Below, piece by piece: positions 36,564-46,158 of a stretch of 64,000 bases of DNA. Both the position numbers and the translations under genes were made by a program. The DNA lies in assembly GCA_002423285.1 (NCBI GenBank), contig DIVF01000054.1, positions 1-64,000 on the forward strand. Reading direction: 5' to 3'. The first letter of the stretch is position 1; every line of letters starts with the position of its first letter. Origin of the DNA: Micavibrio sp. UBA6139 (lineage in GTDB: Bacteria; Pseudomonadota; Alphaproteobacteria; Micavibrionales; Micavibrionaceae). The notes beneath the pieces were generated by a model. That model saw only the letters and a program-made list of their open reading frames with translations, was not told the origin of the DNA and made no database searches.

Positions 36564-36584
36564 GAAGGGGGCATTGCCCCCTTC
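36564..36584. terminator. Palindromic terminator, copy 3
   Basis: GAAGGGGGCATTGCCCCCTTC between the convergent macro-domain and kinase genes, then CGACCCTATTC and a T-tract. About 45 bases around it are nearly the same as at copy 4 (43649). Confidence 0.8.
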
Positions 36585-36603
36585 GACCCTATTCTTTTTT
36601 TAC

Positions 36604-37605
36604 TTATGCCGCTTTCTTTAAAAACGCAGCGTAGGATTCCACGGGGCGAGGGCCCATGTGGCTGATCACTTCGGCTGCGGCGAGGGAGCCTAAGTGACCG
36701 CAGCGTTCCAGTGGCATGTCGCGGGACAGGCCATAGAGGAACCCGGCGGCGTATTGATCGCCTGCGCCTGTGGTGTCCAGAACTTTTGCGACAGGTTCGG
36801 CTTTGACTTCAATAACGCGGTCGCCATTGACGATGACGGAGCCTTTTGCGCTGCGTGTCAGGACGGCGATTTCGCATTTGTTGCGAATGATATCGACGGC
36901 GTCTTCGAATGTGGCGGTTTGGTACAGGGCCATGATTTCCGCTTCGTTGGCGAACAGTACATCGGTGCTTTGTTCAACGAAGGCTTGGAAGTCATCGCGG
37001 TGACGCTCAACACAGAACGGGTCGGACAAGGTAATTGAAATGCGGCGACCAGCACTGTGTGCGACATCGGATGCCGCGCGGAAGGCGTTTTTCGCATGGG
37101 GCGGATCGAACATGTAGCCCTCAAGATAAGTGATTGCGGCTTGGGAGATCAGGTCTGTATCAATGTCATCTGCAGACAGATGCAAACCAGCACCCAGATA
37201 GGTGCTCATGGTGCGTTCGCCGTCTTCGGAAACGAGGACAAGGCAGCGGCCTGTCTTGGCACCGATGACGATAGGTTGGGTATTATAAGTGATGCCCAGT
37301 TTCTTCATGTCGCTGCGGAATACATCGCCCAGATTATCCTGCGCCACTTTACCGATATAGGCTGCACGGCCACCAAAGGACGCAACCCCGGCAATCGTAT
37401 TGCCAGCAGACCCGCCCGACATTTCAACTCCGCCGGACATTTCGGCGTAGAGTTGAACGGCGCGTTTTTCATCAATCAGGGACATGCCGCCACGGGCAAC
37501 GCCGTGGGCTTCAACCTGATTTTGAAGGAACTCTTCGGTGACGGTTGTTAATACATCAACCATCGCATTGCCCATGGCAAGGACATCAATCGGGGTGTTT
37601 GTCAT
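36604..37605 (-). CDS. PfkB-family (adenosine kinase-like) carbohydrate kinase
   Basis: 333 residues from ATG 37605, which has AGGAAG about 6 bases upstream; the frame starts at 37689 but the first 28 codons are not family-like. PfkB signatures are MSGGSAGNTIAGVASFGGRA (about 60-80) and VLDTTGAGDQYAAGFLYGL (about 275-293), with the catalytic Asp in GAGD. Its text (AMGNAMVDVL ... GGAGANT-type region ... NPREA) is closest to adenosine kinase-like proteins of alphaproteobacteria. It phosphorylates a sugar or nucleoside; adenosine is the likely substrate but not proven. Confidence 0.88.
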   Translation of the reverse strand: MTNTPIDVLAMGNAMVDVLTTVTEEFLQNQVEAHGVARGGMSLIDEKRAVQLYAEMSGGVEMSGGSAGNTIAGVASFGGRAAYIGKVAQDNLGDVFRSDMKKLGITYNTQPIVIGAKTGRCLVLVSEDGERTMSTYLGAGLHLSADDIDTDLISQAAITYLEGYMFDPPHAKNAFRAASDVAHSAGRRISITLSDPFCVERHRDDFQAFVEQSTDVLFANEAEIMALYQTATFEDAVDIIRNKCEIAVLTRSAKGSVIVNGDRVIEVKAEPVAKVLDTTGAGDQYAAGFLYGLSRDMPLERCGHLGSLAAAEVISHMGPRPVESYAAFLKKAA

Positions 37606-37688
37606 GTGGTCTTCCTGCTCGTTTACGGCCTGATTGTTTAGGGATATAATCCCCCAATCTGTAACGGAAATATCCGGGATTGCAAGCA

Positions 37689-38288
37689 ATGACCAAGGCT
37701 AAAACCACCAAAAAAGAGACTTTGCCGCTGAAAGAGCGCGCCGTTCGGGCTGCGCTGGATCTTGCGGCCAAGACGGGTTGGGCCGGGGTGACGATGCAGG
37801 ATATTGCCACCAAGTGTAAATGCACGCTGGCGGAACTGCATGATGTCTTTGAAGAACGCGGGGACATCTTAACCGCCTATGGCCGGGCCGTAGACCGCCG
37901 GGTGCTGGACGGGGTGGGTAAGCCCGATATGACACAATCAGACCGCGACCGTTTATTCGATGTGATGATGGAGCGGTTTGATGTTTTGGGTGAAGACCGC
38001 GATGCCTTGCAATCCATTTTGAAATCCTTCTGCACCAATCCGAAACAGGCGATCATCGGTTTGCCGCATCTGGGGAAATCAATGGTGTGGATGTTGGAAT
38101 GTGCGGGCATTGATGCCAACGGGGCGAAGGGGGCTGTGAAGGCACTCGGATTGCTCGGCGTTTATCTCTACACGCTGAAGGCATGGATGGATGATGAAAG
38201 CGAAGATTTATCCAAAACCATGGCCGCACTCGACCGTGCCTTGGGCCGGGCCGAACAATGGGGCGGGGTTGTCTTAAACCGCTTTTAG
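37689..38288 (+). CDS. TetR/COQ9-fold protein
   Basis: 199 residues from ATG 37689. The N-terminal segment ([38 protein letters not shown]) is a TetR-type helix-turn-helix. The rest is all-helical and lacks other signatures. Some alphaproteobacterial members of this type are annotated as TetR regulators, others as COQ9-like lipid-binding proteins of ubiquinone synthesis. The helix-turn-helix makes the regulator reading a little more likely. It overlaps the convergent hemA gene by 4 bases and is divergent from the kinase gene across about 80 bases. Confidence 0.68.
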   Translation: MTKAKTTKKETLPLKERAVRAALDLAAKTGWAGVTMQDIATKCKCTLAELHDVFEERGDILTAYGRAVDRRVLDGVGKPDMTQSDRDRLFDVMMERFDVLGEDRDALQSILKSFCTNPKQAIIGLPHLGKSMVWMLECAGIDANGAKGAVKALGLLGVYLYTLKAWMDDESEDLSKTMAALDRALGRAEQWGGVVLNRF

Positions 38289-39508
38289 GCTGCTGCCTGT
38301 AACAGGTGGTTTTGTTCCCACAGATCTTTCAGAATATCACCGAAGCGGTGAATATCTTCTGTGCTGTGTGCGGCCGTTGCGGTCAGGCGCATGCGCTCTG
38401 TTCCCTTTGGCACGGTTGGGTAATTGATCGGCTGAACATAGATATTGTATTCGCTTAACAAAACATCTGTCAGCATTTTGCAGCATGTCGCTTCACCAAC
38501 GATCAGTGGAACAATGTGGCTTTCACCTTGCAAGAAACCCAGACCCTGTGTGGACAGTAGTTTTTTGAAACGGGCGACATTGGCTTTTTGCTTGTCGCGT
38601 TCAACATTGGACACTTTCAAATGTTCAATGCTGGCGCGTGCACCTGCCAAAATGGCTGGGGGCAGGGATGTGGTGAAGATAAAAGTGGAGGCGTAGGAAC
38701 GAACTGCATCAACAACCGGTTTGCTGCCTGCGATGTAGCCACCAACCAGACCATAGGCCTTGCCAAATGTGCCTTCGATAATATCAACCCGGTGCATCAA
38801 ATTGCGTTCTTCTGCAACGCCGGCACCACGTGGGCCATACAGGCCAACACCGTGAACTTCATCCAGATAGGACAAAGCGCCATATTTTTCGGCCAGCGCA
38901 ACAATCTCCGCAATCGGGGAGATGTCACCTTCCATCGAATAGACGGATTCAAAGGCAATGATTTTTGGGCGTTTAATATCTGTCGCCTTCAGTAGCTCTT
39001 CCAAGTGCGCAACATCGTTGTGGCGGAATACTTTTGTTTCCGCGCCGCTGCTGCGCATGCCGTGGATCATCGATGCGTGGTTCAAGGCATCGGAAAAAAT
39101 AATGCAGTTCGGCAGCAGTTTGGCCAGAGTCCCCAGCGCCCCTTCATTGGCGGTATAGCCAGAGGAGAAGACAAGGGCCGCTTCCTTATCGTGAAGGTCG
39201 GCGACGCTTTCTTCCAGTTCAACGTGGTAACGGGTTGTGCCGGAAATATTGCGGGTGCCGCCTGCGCCTGCGCCGCTGCGGTCGATCGCGTCATGCATGG
39301 CTTCTAAAACGACAGGGTGTTGGCCCATACCCAGATAGTCATTGCTGCACCAGATTGTGACTTCTTTGACAGTCCCGTCGGTGGCATGGTGCAGGGCTTT
39401 CGGAAATTGTCCGGCAATCCGCTCCAGCGTGGCAAAGGTGCGGTAACGCCCTTCTGCTTTCAGGGTGTCGATGCGGTCTTGGAAAAAGGCATCATATTTA
39501 CAGGTCAT
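38285..39508 (-). CDS. hemA: 5-aminolevulinate synthase
   Basis: 407 residues of the alpha-oxoamine synthase family. Key blocks are [54 protein letters not shown] and [17 protein letters not shown], in which the Lys forms the pyridoxal phosphate aldimine. It condenses glycine with succinyl-CoA to start haem synthesis (the C4 route), a hallmark of Alphaproteobacteria. No neighbouring haem genes are seen. No strong ribosome-binding site precedes the ATG at 39508. Confidence 0.97.
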   Translation of the reverse strand: MTCKYDAFFQDRIDTLKAEGRYRTFATLERIAGQFPKALHHATDGTVKEVTIWCSNDYLGMGQHPVVLEAMHDAIDRSGAGAGGTRNISGTTRYHVELEESVADLHDKEAALVFSSGYTANEGALGTLAKLLPNCIIFSDALNHASMIHGMRSSGAETKVFRHNDVAHLEELLKATDIKRPKIIAFESVYSMEGDISPIAEIVALAEKYGALSYLDEVHGVGLYGPRGAGVAEERNLMHRVDIIEGTFGKAYGLVGGYIAGSKPVVDAVRSYASTFIFTTSLPPAILAGARASIEHLKVSNVERDKQKANVARFKKLLSTQGLGFLQGESHIVPLIVGEATCCKMLTDVLLSEYNIYVQPINYPTVPKGTERMRLTATAAHSTEDIHRFGDILKDLWEQNHLLQAAA

Positions 39509-39636
39509 GTGTGCAGTGCCGTATTCTTAATGGTTAATGCCCGGACACTAGACAATTCCAAAAAGGGTTACAATCATTCTTTTGGCAAAGCCTGCCCCGG
39601 TGTATAATGAATTGAATGTAAAGGAGAACCATTCTC

Positions 39637-40557
39637 ATGTTGGTTGTATTTGGGTCCATCAATATGGACATGGTTGTTGAGCCAGAACACCTGCCACAGA
39701 CGGGGGAAACGGTGCTTTGCCCCGACTATGACCTGTTCCCGGGTGGCAAGGGTGCGAACCAGGCTTTGGCGGCTGCGCGGATCGGGGCGCGGGTGGCCTT
39801 GGTCGGCTGCGTTGGTGGCGACCATTATTCCCAACAGATTTTGGCAACGATTCGCCGCCAGGGGGTCATGACCTCCGGCGTTGCAGAATCAGACCGCCCC
39901 ACAGGTTGCGCGATGGTGATGCGTGAAAAGGGTGGCAAGAACCGGATCATCGTTGCGGGTGGTGCGAATAATGACGCCACCGCCGATCAGGTCCCAGATG
40001 AGATCCTGCGCAATGACTCCATGATCCTGACGCAGGGTGAAGTTCCACCGGAAGAAATTTTTAAACTGATCCGCCGTGCGCATGAACGCGGTGTGAAGGT
40101 TATTTTGAATGCGGCCCCGGCCTTTAACCTGCCAGAAGAGATTCTCAGCAAGGTTTGGATTTTGGTCGTCAATGAAATTGAAATGGGTCAGGTGAGTGCG
40201 GGGCTTGGCTTGCCTGTCACCACACCCGCCGAGATGGTTCGTGCATTGGCCGCGAAGGGAAAAACAACCTGCATCGTGACGCTGGCGGAAAAGGGTTCCA
40301 TCGTTGTCACGCCGGATGGAAAATCATTTTCTGTTTCCGCATTGGCGATTGAAGAAGTCGTTGATACGACCGGGGCGGGGGATGCGTATTGCGGTACATT
40401 ATCTGCGTGTCTTTATGGTGGAATGAATTTAGAAGAATCCGTTCGCTGGGCCGCCGTTGCCGGATCACTCGCGTGTACGCAAGAGGGCACCATCAACGCC
40501 TTCGCGTTCAAGGATGATATTCAGGAAAATCTGGATAAAGTAACGGTCAGCCGTTAA
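39637..40557 (+). CDS. rbsK: Ribokinase
   Basis: 306 residues. It begins VFGSINMDMVVEPEHLPQTG, has GGKGANQALAAARIGARV (about 35-52) and VVDTTGAGDAYCGTLSACL (about 243-261) with the catalytic Asp in GAGD. AAAGGAGAACC precedes the ATG. It phosphorylates ribose at O5. No ribose transport genes adjoin; it may recycle ribose from nucleosides. Its stop overlaps a small minus-strand gene by 4 bases. Confidence 0.93.
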   Translation: MLVVFGSINMDMVVEPEHLPQTGETVLCPDYDLFPGGKGANQALAAARIGARVALVGCVGGDHYSQQILATIRRQGVMTSGVAESDRPTGCAMVMREKGGKNRIIVAGGANNDATADQVPDEILRNDSMILTQGEVPPEEIFKLIRRAHERGVKVILNAAPAFNLPEEILSKVWILVVNEIEMGQVSAGLGLPVTTPAEMVRALAAKGKTTCIVTLAEKGSIVVTPDGKSFSVSALAIEEVVDTTGAGDAYCGTLSACLYGGMNLEESVRWAAVAGSLACTQEGTINAFAFKDDIQENLDKVTVSR

Positions 40558-40730
40558 GCGCGAAAATTGACGTTTGTTCCACGGCTGCTGAGTGCGGCGA
40601 CGCTGGAGGCGGATTGCGCCAGAATATCGGCGACCTGCTGGTCAGCCTTGGCGCTGGCTTTGATCACTTCCATTGTAATGGCTTGGCGTGTCATGGCTGC
40701 GGTTGCCGCGATACCTGCTGGAATGTCCAT
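40554..40730 (-). CDS. YjfB-like small putative motility protein
   Basis: 58 residues: MDIPAGIAATAAMTRQAITM, then EVIKASAKADQQVADILAQS and a Ser/Ala-rich tail. The start MDIP, the ALA/MTRQ helix and the following amphipathic helix match the YjfB motility family (PF14070). It is small, with a weak AGGAT site. Its stop overlaps the rbsK stop region by 4 bases. It is next to a response regulator and an unknown helical protein on the same strand, so a motility or chemotaxis link is likely, but this is inference. Confidence 0.65.
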   Translation of the reverse strand: MDIPAGIAATAAMTRQAITMEVIKASAKADQQVADILAQSASSVAALSSRGTNVNFRA

Positions 40731-40804
40731 ATCCTATGGTCCCCAAGGGTCGTTGGTAATTTTCTAATCGTTTCAATTGTAACACGAAAAGATTAAATGG
40801 GTTG

Positions 40805-41332
40805 TTAATCCTTTAAGCCCCTGTGTTTCTTCATATATCTCTGGCAGGCACCATAAAGCTCCCCGGCCAGAATCTTGCCCTGCGCCCCGCCATCCCCGGA
40901 CAGGCGGCTATGCATGATCGCGGCGATGGTTTTCAAATGCAGGTCCACAACCTCAATCGCGTCATCATTTAACTGGGGCAAATGTTCAAGGAAGTTGAGC
41001 AAAATATCGGCCAGGGCCGTCACCAGCGGATATTTATACATCCCGCCACTCGCTTTTAAATCCATGGCGGGGCTGCTCAATGTGGCGATTGTTACTTTGT
41101 CGCGCACCGGGTTTGTGCGGGCGGCTTGGATGGCGGTTTGCAAACGATCAAGGAAGTCCTTGGCGTAGGGTTCAAATTCAATCGGTAATTGATCAGCGTA
41201 ATTTTGGGCGCGCTTCACAGTTGTGGTATCAACGCCGCCATAGCCTGCCTTTTCACGCAGGACGTGCCGGGGGGTGATGATCCGAACATCGTCGGATATC
41301 TTTTCGACCTTATTCAACGGGTCCATTTTCAT
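40805..41332 (-). CDS. Helical protein coupled to a response regulator
   Basis: 175 residues with no signal or membrane helix. It is mainly helical (ALADILLNFLEHLPQLND; VVDLHLKTIAAIMHSRLSG). I do not recognise a family. It starts 4 bases inside the end of the response regulator gene (ATGA at 41329-41332), so the two are translated together. A phosphorelay partner such as a histidine phosphotransfer protein is possible, and H-containing helices exist, but no HPt motif is clear. Confidence 0.6.
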   Translation of the reverse strand: MKMDPLNKVEKISDDVRIITPRHVLREKAGYGGVDTTTVKRAQNYADQLPIEFEPYAKDFLDRLQTAIQAARTNPVRDKVTIATLSSPAMDLKASGGMYKYPLVTALADILLNFLEHLPQLNDDAIEVVDLHLKTIAAIMHSRLSGDGGAQGKILAGELYGACQRYMKKHRGLKD

Positions 41333-41889
41333 GGTTTATCCGCGTTGTCTTTCAGGTCCTTTAAAATATCATCAAGACGTTGCGGGGGAGAATCTGTTGT
41401 CTTTTCCGGGCCACGACGGCGCGGGCCATTATAGCCTTCTTCGCGGCGGCGGCGGCGGTCGGGTCCGAAAAATTCTTTTGAATGAACAAATTTACGCGGC
41501 TTTTCGATTAATTGTTCGATGCGCGCGGCTAGGTCCTTGGCAGAAAATGGTTTGACCATAAATTCGGTGACGCCCTTGTCCCGCGCTTCCATCACACGCA
41601 CCTTGGCGCTGTAACCGGTCATCAAAATAATCGGTACAAATTGATTGGGGGATCGGGGGTCGGTGCGGATTTTTTCCGTCAAGGCAATACCGTCATAGGG
41701 TTCCATCATCCAATCGGTAATCACCAGATCGGGGTTATGGGTGCAGAATTTTTCAAAACCCTCCACCGGGTCGGTGGCGGTATAGATATGCTTAAACCCG
41801 AATACTTTCAGGATCGACGCCGTTGTGGACAGCATCGGTGTCATATCATCAATAATCAGAACTGCAGTATTTTCGAATTGGTACGCCAT
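41329..41889 (-). CDS. CheY-like response regulator
   Basis: 186 residues. The receiver domain (about 1-125) has the acidic pair at VLIIDDMTP, the phospho-acceptor Asp in LVITDWMMEPYDGIAL (D59), the Thr/Ser in ILMTGYSA and the conserved Lys in FMVKPFSAKD. The C-terminal 60 residues are low-complexity and basic (RRRRREEGYNGPRRRGPEK). There is no DNA-binding domain. GGATCC precedes the ATG. With the coupled helical protein and the YjfB-like gene it may serve chemotaxis or motility. Confidence 0.9.
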   Translation of the reverse strand: MAYQFENTAVLIIDDMTPMLSTTASILKVFGFKHIYTATDPVEGFEKFCTHNPDLVITDWMMEPYDGIALTEKIRTDPRSPNQFVPIILMTGYSAKVRVMEARDKGVTEFMVKPFSAKDLAARIEQLIEKPRKFVHSKEFFGPDRRRRREEGYNGPRRRGPEKTTDSPPQRLDDILKDLKDNADKP

Positions 41890-41997
41890 GAAGGATCCCG
41901 CAAAGGCTTCTATTCTTTATGATATTGCGGCGCGGTGGTTCTGTAAATCATAAAATCACGCCTTTTTCCGGGTGCGGCCCTGTGGCATAATCCGCGC

Positions 41998-43638
41998 ATG
42001 GAAAAATATACAGGAACGGGTGGCCAGATTCTGGTCGAAACATTATTCGCAAACGGTGTGGACCGCATTTCATCTGTGGCCGGGGAAAGTTATTTGCCCG
42101 TTCTGGATGCCCTGCTGGACCGCCCCGAAATCAAGGTGCATACCTGCCGTCAGGAAGGTGGAGCCGGTTTTATGGCCGAAGCGTGGGGTAAACTCACGGG
42201 CCGTCCGGGCATTTGTTTTGTGACCCGGGGGCCGGGTGTGTGTAACGCATCCATAGCCATTCATACCGCACGCCAAGATTCTACCCCGATGATCGTCTTC
42301 ATGGGGCAGGTCCGCCGTTGGGAACGGGGCCGCGACGCGTTTCAAGAAGTTGATGTCCGCGCCGTATTCGGAACCCTCGCCAAATGGGCCACGGAAATTG
42401 ATGATCCGACCCGTATCCCGGAAATCGTCAACCACGCCTTTAAAATTGCCACATCGGGCCGTCCGGGTCCGGTCGTGATTGGCTTGCCGGAAGACATGTT
42501 GAGCGAAATGGCGGAAACAACGCTGCTGCCGCCGACGCCGATCTTCAAACCCGCCCCGCAAACAGGTGATATTGATAAAATCGCGGAAATTTTGATGATG
42601 GCAGAACGCCCCATGGTTCTGGTCGGTGGATCGGGGTGGAGCGAGCAGGGCATTGCTGAAATTGCCAGCTTTGCGGCTGGTACGCATTTGCCTGTGGTGG
42701 CGGCATTCCGCAATCACGATTTGATCGATCATCGCCATGGTTGCTATGTCGGTGAATTGGGGACGGGGCCAAACCCGGCACTGGTTGAGCGTGTAAAGGC
42801 GGCTGACTTGCTGCTGGTGATTGGGAATAATCTGGATGAAATCACCACGCAAAATTATACCCTGATTGAAAATCAAAAACTCATTCACATTCATGCGGAT
42901 GCTGAAATTCTGGGTAAGGTTTATGCCCCCGTTCTGGCAATGCAGGCCGATGTGAATCAGGTTGCAACATTACTGGCCGCGAAAGCATTCCAGATTGATG
43001 GCCGTAAATGGGCGTCATGGCGCGATGCCGGGCGGAAAGACTATGTGGAGTGGACCACAATTGATCTGTCCACACGTCCGCAATTCAACGGTGCGGATAT
43101 GACCGTTATCTTTGAAAAACTGCGTCAGCTATTGCCGCAAGATGCCATCATCACAACCGATGCAGGGAATTTCAGCGGTTGGGCGCAGCGTTACTTGCAA
43201 TATGGACGCCCCGGTCGCCTGCTGGCCCCGATCAGCGGCGCAATGGGCTATTCCGTTCCATCGGCCATCGGTGCCTCCATCGCCAACCCGGATAAAGTTG
43301 TTCTGGGACTGTGCGGAGATGGTGGTTTTATGATGAACGGTCAGGAACTGGCCACCGCCATGCATCACAATGCCACGCCAATTATTATGGTTTGCAATAA
43401 CCAGATGTATGGCACCATCCGTATGCATCAGGAAAAGAAATATCCGGGCCGTATCAGCGCAACAGCACTCACTAATCCTGACTTTGTTGCCTTGGCCAAA
43501 AGCTATGGTGCCTTCGCGATCCGCGTTGAACACGCCGATCAATTCGAATCCGCATGGAACGCCGCCCGTGAATCCGGCACCGCCGCGTTGATTGAAATTT
43601 CAATGGACCCGCGCCAGATTACAACGCGAAGTGTTTAA
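41998..43638 (+). CDS. Thiamine diphosphate-dependent enzyme, acetolactate synthase-like
   Basis: 546 residues with the three-domain plan of the pyruvate oxidase/acetolactate synthase group. The catalytic Glu is in HTCRQEGGAGFMAEAWG (about E52), the Pyr-binding part follows, and the diphosphate loop is GDGGFMMNGQELATAMHHNA with NNQMYG (about 440-470). No FAD-specific signature is obvious. Unlike ilvB it has no small-subunit partner nearby, so it may be a 2-ketoacid decarboxylase or sulfoacetaldehyde-like enzyme. The substrate is unknown. Confidence 0.85.
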   Translation: MEKYTGTGGQILVETLFANGVDRISSVAGESYLPVLDALLDRPEIKVHTCRQEGGAGFMAEAWGKLTGRPGICFVTRGPGVCNASIAIHTARQDSTPMIVFMGQVRRWERGRDAFQEVDVRAVFGTLAKWATEIDDPTRIPEIVNHAFKIATSGRPGPVVIGLPEDMLSEMAETTLLPPTPIFKPAPQTGDIDKIAEILMMAERPMVLVGGSGWSEQGIAEIASFAAGTHLPVVAAFRNHDLIDHRHGCYVGELGTGPNPALVERVKAADLLLVIGNNLDEITTQNYTLIENQKLIHIHADAEILGKVYAPVLAMQADVNQVATLLAAKAFQIDGRKWASWRDAGRKDYVEWTTIDLSTRPQFNGADMTVIFEKLRQLLPQDAIITTDAGNFSGWAQRYLQYGRPGRLLAPISGAMGYSVPSAIGASIANPDKVVLGLCGDGGFMMNGQELATAMHHNATPIIMVCNNQMYGTIRMHQEKKYPGRISATALTNPDFVALAKSYGAFAIRVEHADQFESAWNAARESGTAALIEISMDPRQITTRSV

Positions 43639-43648
43639 GGGGTGGTTT

Positions 43649-43669
43649 GAAGGGGGCAATGCCCCCTTC
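43649..43669. terminator. Palindromic terminator, copy 4
   Basis: GAAGGGGGCAATGCCCCCTTC between convergent genes (ThDP enzyme ending 43638, RNB enzyme ending 43687). The flanks (GGTTTGAAG ... CGACCCTATTCT) match copy 3. Confidence 0.85.
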
Positions 43670-43686
43670 GACCCTATTCTTTTTTC

Positions 43687-45681
43687 TTACAATGTGGGTT
43701 TGGGGCCGGTGCCGGTTTTTACGGCAGGGGTGCGGACAAGATTGTCTTGGGGCAGGAGTTTTAAGTCCCACTGCGCACGGGCGGGGTCCACGTTATGAAT
43801 GCGGCCTAGGATGTTTTCTTTCTGGCGGTAACGATTGGCTTCATTGCCCTTATCGTCCAGCATCACCAGTTCCTGTTTTGCACTATCAATGCGCCATTGA
43901 TTGGCGGGCAGGGTGGCGGAGGTTAAGCGTTGGCGCAAGCCCGTTTGCATGATGGTCAGCTCAACATAGTCTTGTCCGATTTCATTGATGAACACACGCA
44001 CCGGTGTGGCCTGCACCCGCGTTAAATCCTGAATGGCATGATACTTATCCATGTCATGGCTGACGTTCCGTTCCACGTTGCGGCGGCTATTCAAATGGGC
44101 GGCGATTTTATCAAGGTTGGAAATTTCTTCATCGCTCATGCCAATATCCGGTGTGCCAAGGGCGCGGTGGAGCGCACGCATATTGATGATGTCGGCATAG
44201 CGGCGGATGGGGGATGTAATATGCGCGTAATGGAGCAGGCCCAATTGGGCGTGGCCAGTGCGGTGTGTTGCATAATGGGCGCGTTGAACGGCGCGGGGGT
44301 TGTTAATATCGCCCGGTTCAAGGTTGCGCGACAGGAATGGAACGTTTGACGCATCTAAAAACTTCGCCATCAATGAATTGCTTTGCACCATTAATGTTTC
44401 GATCAATGATTTACTGGAATATTGGCCGGGGCTTTCCTTGAGCAGGGCCTCTAGTTCTTTGTTATCACCGTTTTTGCGGCGCATTTCATGGATGTTGTTA
44501 ATAATGCGGAAGCGCGGGTCGCCGCGTTCGGATAAATCATAAAACTGGCCATAGGATAATTGCGTGCGGGACCGAATGACACCTGCGAAGACATCAAAGG
44601 ATACCAGATGGCCTTCCCAGTTCAATGATTGCTTCACAATCATCGCCGGACGGTTATGGCCGGGGATCAGTGATGTTTTACGGGTGCTGAGAATGTCGGG
44701 CAGCATATGGGCGGTATTGTTATCACCCATATAAAATGTGCTGCCGCATTCATAGGCTTCGCGGTCAACGGCGGTATTGTAAAGGACCAGAGCTGGAACA
44801 TCGGCGATGGCCGTATAAACGGCGTAACCGTCTTTTTCCACTGTGGCACAAAACGCATCATCCAGATCGGTGGACCCAAGCGGATCAACAGTGACAAAAT
44901 CCATATGGCGCAGATCAGCGCGACCTTTATAGTTGATGCGGCTGCGGTATAACACTTCGGCCTCCGCCAATGCTTCGGGGGAGTGTGTTTTTGCAATGCC
45001 GTGTTTGGATGCCACGATATCGCCAATGGCGATGCCGGTGGTAATATCGCGCGTTTGATCATTAACGATGGTGGCGCGGGGATTGCGCGGGTCAAAATCA
45101 GGCGGTAATTCAACAACAAACTGATGCGGCAGGTTCGTCATGCCGTTTGCTTGTGTCAGTTTAAAATCAGTCTTTATGGTGCGGTCTAGCGGCGCGAAGT
45201 TCTGCGCCTTCTGGTTAAATACACCAACCAGATGGAATGATTTATCCGCAGCGGCAATAAAGCGCGCACGCAGGTCAGTACCTGTTCCGACCAGGCCGCG
45301 GTCCAACCCAACGACAATACGTTGTCCTGCTTGTAATTGGTGTTGAACAAAATCATTGGCTGACAGGGTCACAACAGGGGCGTCTTGTTCCGGCACGTTC
45401 AATAGATGAACCTGAACACGCTTGCCTGGTTGCGGGTTGCCAACAAGCGCATAGGAAATGTCTGCCCATGGGGCCGTGGCAGTATAGCCGCGCGGTTCCA
45501 GTGTGATCAGGGATTCCTTGGTCAATTCCGCCAATAGGGTGGTGAGTTCTTCTTGTGTCTCTTCATCTTGCCCGAACAGGGTCAAAAGGGCGCTGCGGCC
45601 CATAGGGGTGGGGTGCATGGCGATGGCGCGATGGAGCGTATCCTTATCGAGGTCCGGAAACGGATTGCCTTTGGAAACCAT
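43687..45681 (-). CDS. Exoribonuclease, RNase II/R family
   Basis: 664 residues. The catalytic Asp quartet is intact in FVTVDPLGSTDLDDAF (D266, D272, D274, D275); THSPEALAEAE and HYAHITSPIRRYADIINMRA are further family blocks. It degrades RNA 3' to 5'. An N-terminal winged-helix-like region (MGRSALLTLFGQDEETQEEL) resembles RNase R, but no complete C-terminal S1 domain can be made out; the length falls between RNase II and RNase R. A second, shorter RNB protein with a changed motif lies at 3010. Confidence 0.88.
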   Translation of the reverse strand: MVSKGNPFPDLDKDTLHRAIAMHPTPMGRSALLTLFGQDEETQEELTTLLAELTKESLITLEPRGYTATAPWADISYALVGNPQPGKRVQVHLLNVPEQDAPVVTLSANDFVQHQLQAGQRIVVGLDRGLVGTGTDLRARFIAAADKSFHLVGVFNQKAQNFAPLDRTIKTDFKLTQANGMTNLPHQFVVELPPDFDPRNPRATIVNDQTRDITTGIAIGDIVASKHGIAKTHSPEALAEAEVLYRSRINYKGRADLRHMDFVTVDPLGSTDLDDAFCATVEKDGYAVYTAIADVPALVLYNTAVDREAYECGSTFYMGDNNTAHMLPDILSTRKTSLIPGHNRPAMIVKQSLNWEGHLVSFDVFAGVIRSRTQLSYGQFYDLSERGDPRFRIINNIHEMRRKNGDNKELEALLKESPGQYSSKSLIETLMVQSNSLMAKFLDASNVPFLSRNLEPGDINNPRAVQRAHYATHRTGHAQLGLLHYAHITSPIRRYADIINMRALHRALGTPDIGMSDEEISNLDKIAAHLNSRRNVERNVSHDMDKYHAIQDLTRVQATPVRVFINEIGQDYVELTIMQTGLRQRLTSATLPANQWRIDSAKQELVMLDDKGNEANRYRQKENILGRIHNVDPARAQWDLKLLPQDNLVRTPAVKTGTGPKPTL

Positions 45682-45786
45682 GAAAACGCCTACTCCCAGA
45701 AATTTACGCCCAAGTCATGTTTTATGGATATTCCATATAGCGGCTTGGGGGTCAAAAATGCAAGAAATTATCGTGAAGTCAGGGGC

Positions 45787-46080
45787 TTAATCCGCTGCAA
45801 ATTTGTTCATGGCTGCGGCTAGCTTCAAATCCAACTCCGTCACGCCGCCGGCATCATGGGTGTTGAGGGTGACTTCTACCCGGTTGTAAACGTTAAACCA
45901 TTCAGGGTGGTGGTTCATTTTTTCAGCCAGAATGGCGGTTTGAGTCATGAAGGCAAAGGCCGCGCCGAAATCGGCAAAGGTATAGGTTTTCACCAGCGCA
46001 TCACGCCCATCAGCCAGCGACCAACCTGTTAAGTCATTGATTTTACTTTGTACAGTTGCCCTGTCCAGTTTTTCAGCCAT
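45787..46080 (-). CDS. phhB: Pterin-4a-carbinolamine dehydratase
   Basis: 97 residues from ATG 46080, with GGGAG upstream; the 46095 ATG is rejected. The family motif is [20 protein letters not shown] (His-His-Pro and the conserved Trp), and an N-terminal helical/strand part [17 protein letters not shown]. The enzyme dehydrates 4a-hydroxytetrahydropterin, usually serving phenylalanine hydroxylase, which is not present here. It is divergent from the DUF1025-like gene across about 78 bases. Confidence 0.93.
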   Translation of the reverse strand: MAEKLDRATVQSKINDLTGWSLADGRDALVKTYTFADFGAAFAFMTQTAILAEKMNHHPEWFNVYNRVEVTLNTHDAGGVTELDLKLAAAMNKFAAD

Positions 46081-46158
46081 TGTCGCTCCCTGCATTTCGT
46101 CGTAAGGTTAATATCTAATTCGAGATTTAACACGATTCTGCAACAAACGGACCAGAAC

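Noticed and set aside
42070..42894. Long minus-strand frame opposite the ThDP enzyme
   Set aside because: Antisense to a conserved gene; its protein text is rich in Arg, His and Gln and lacks any motif.
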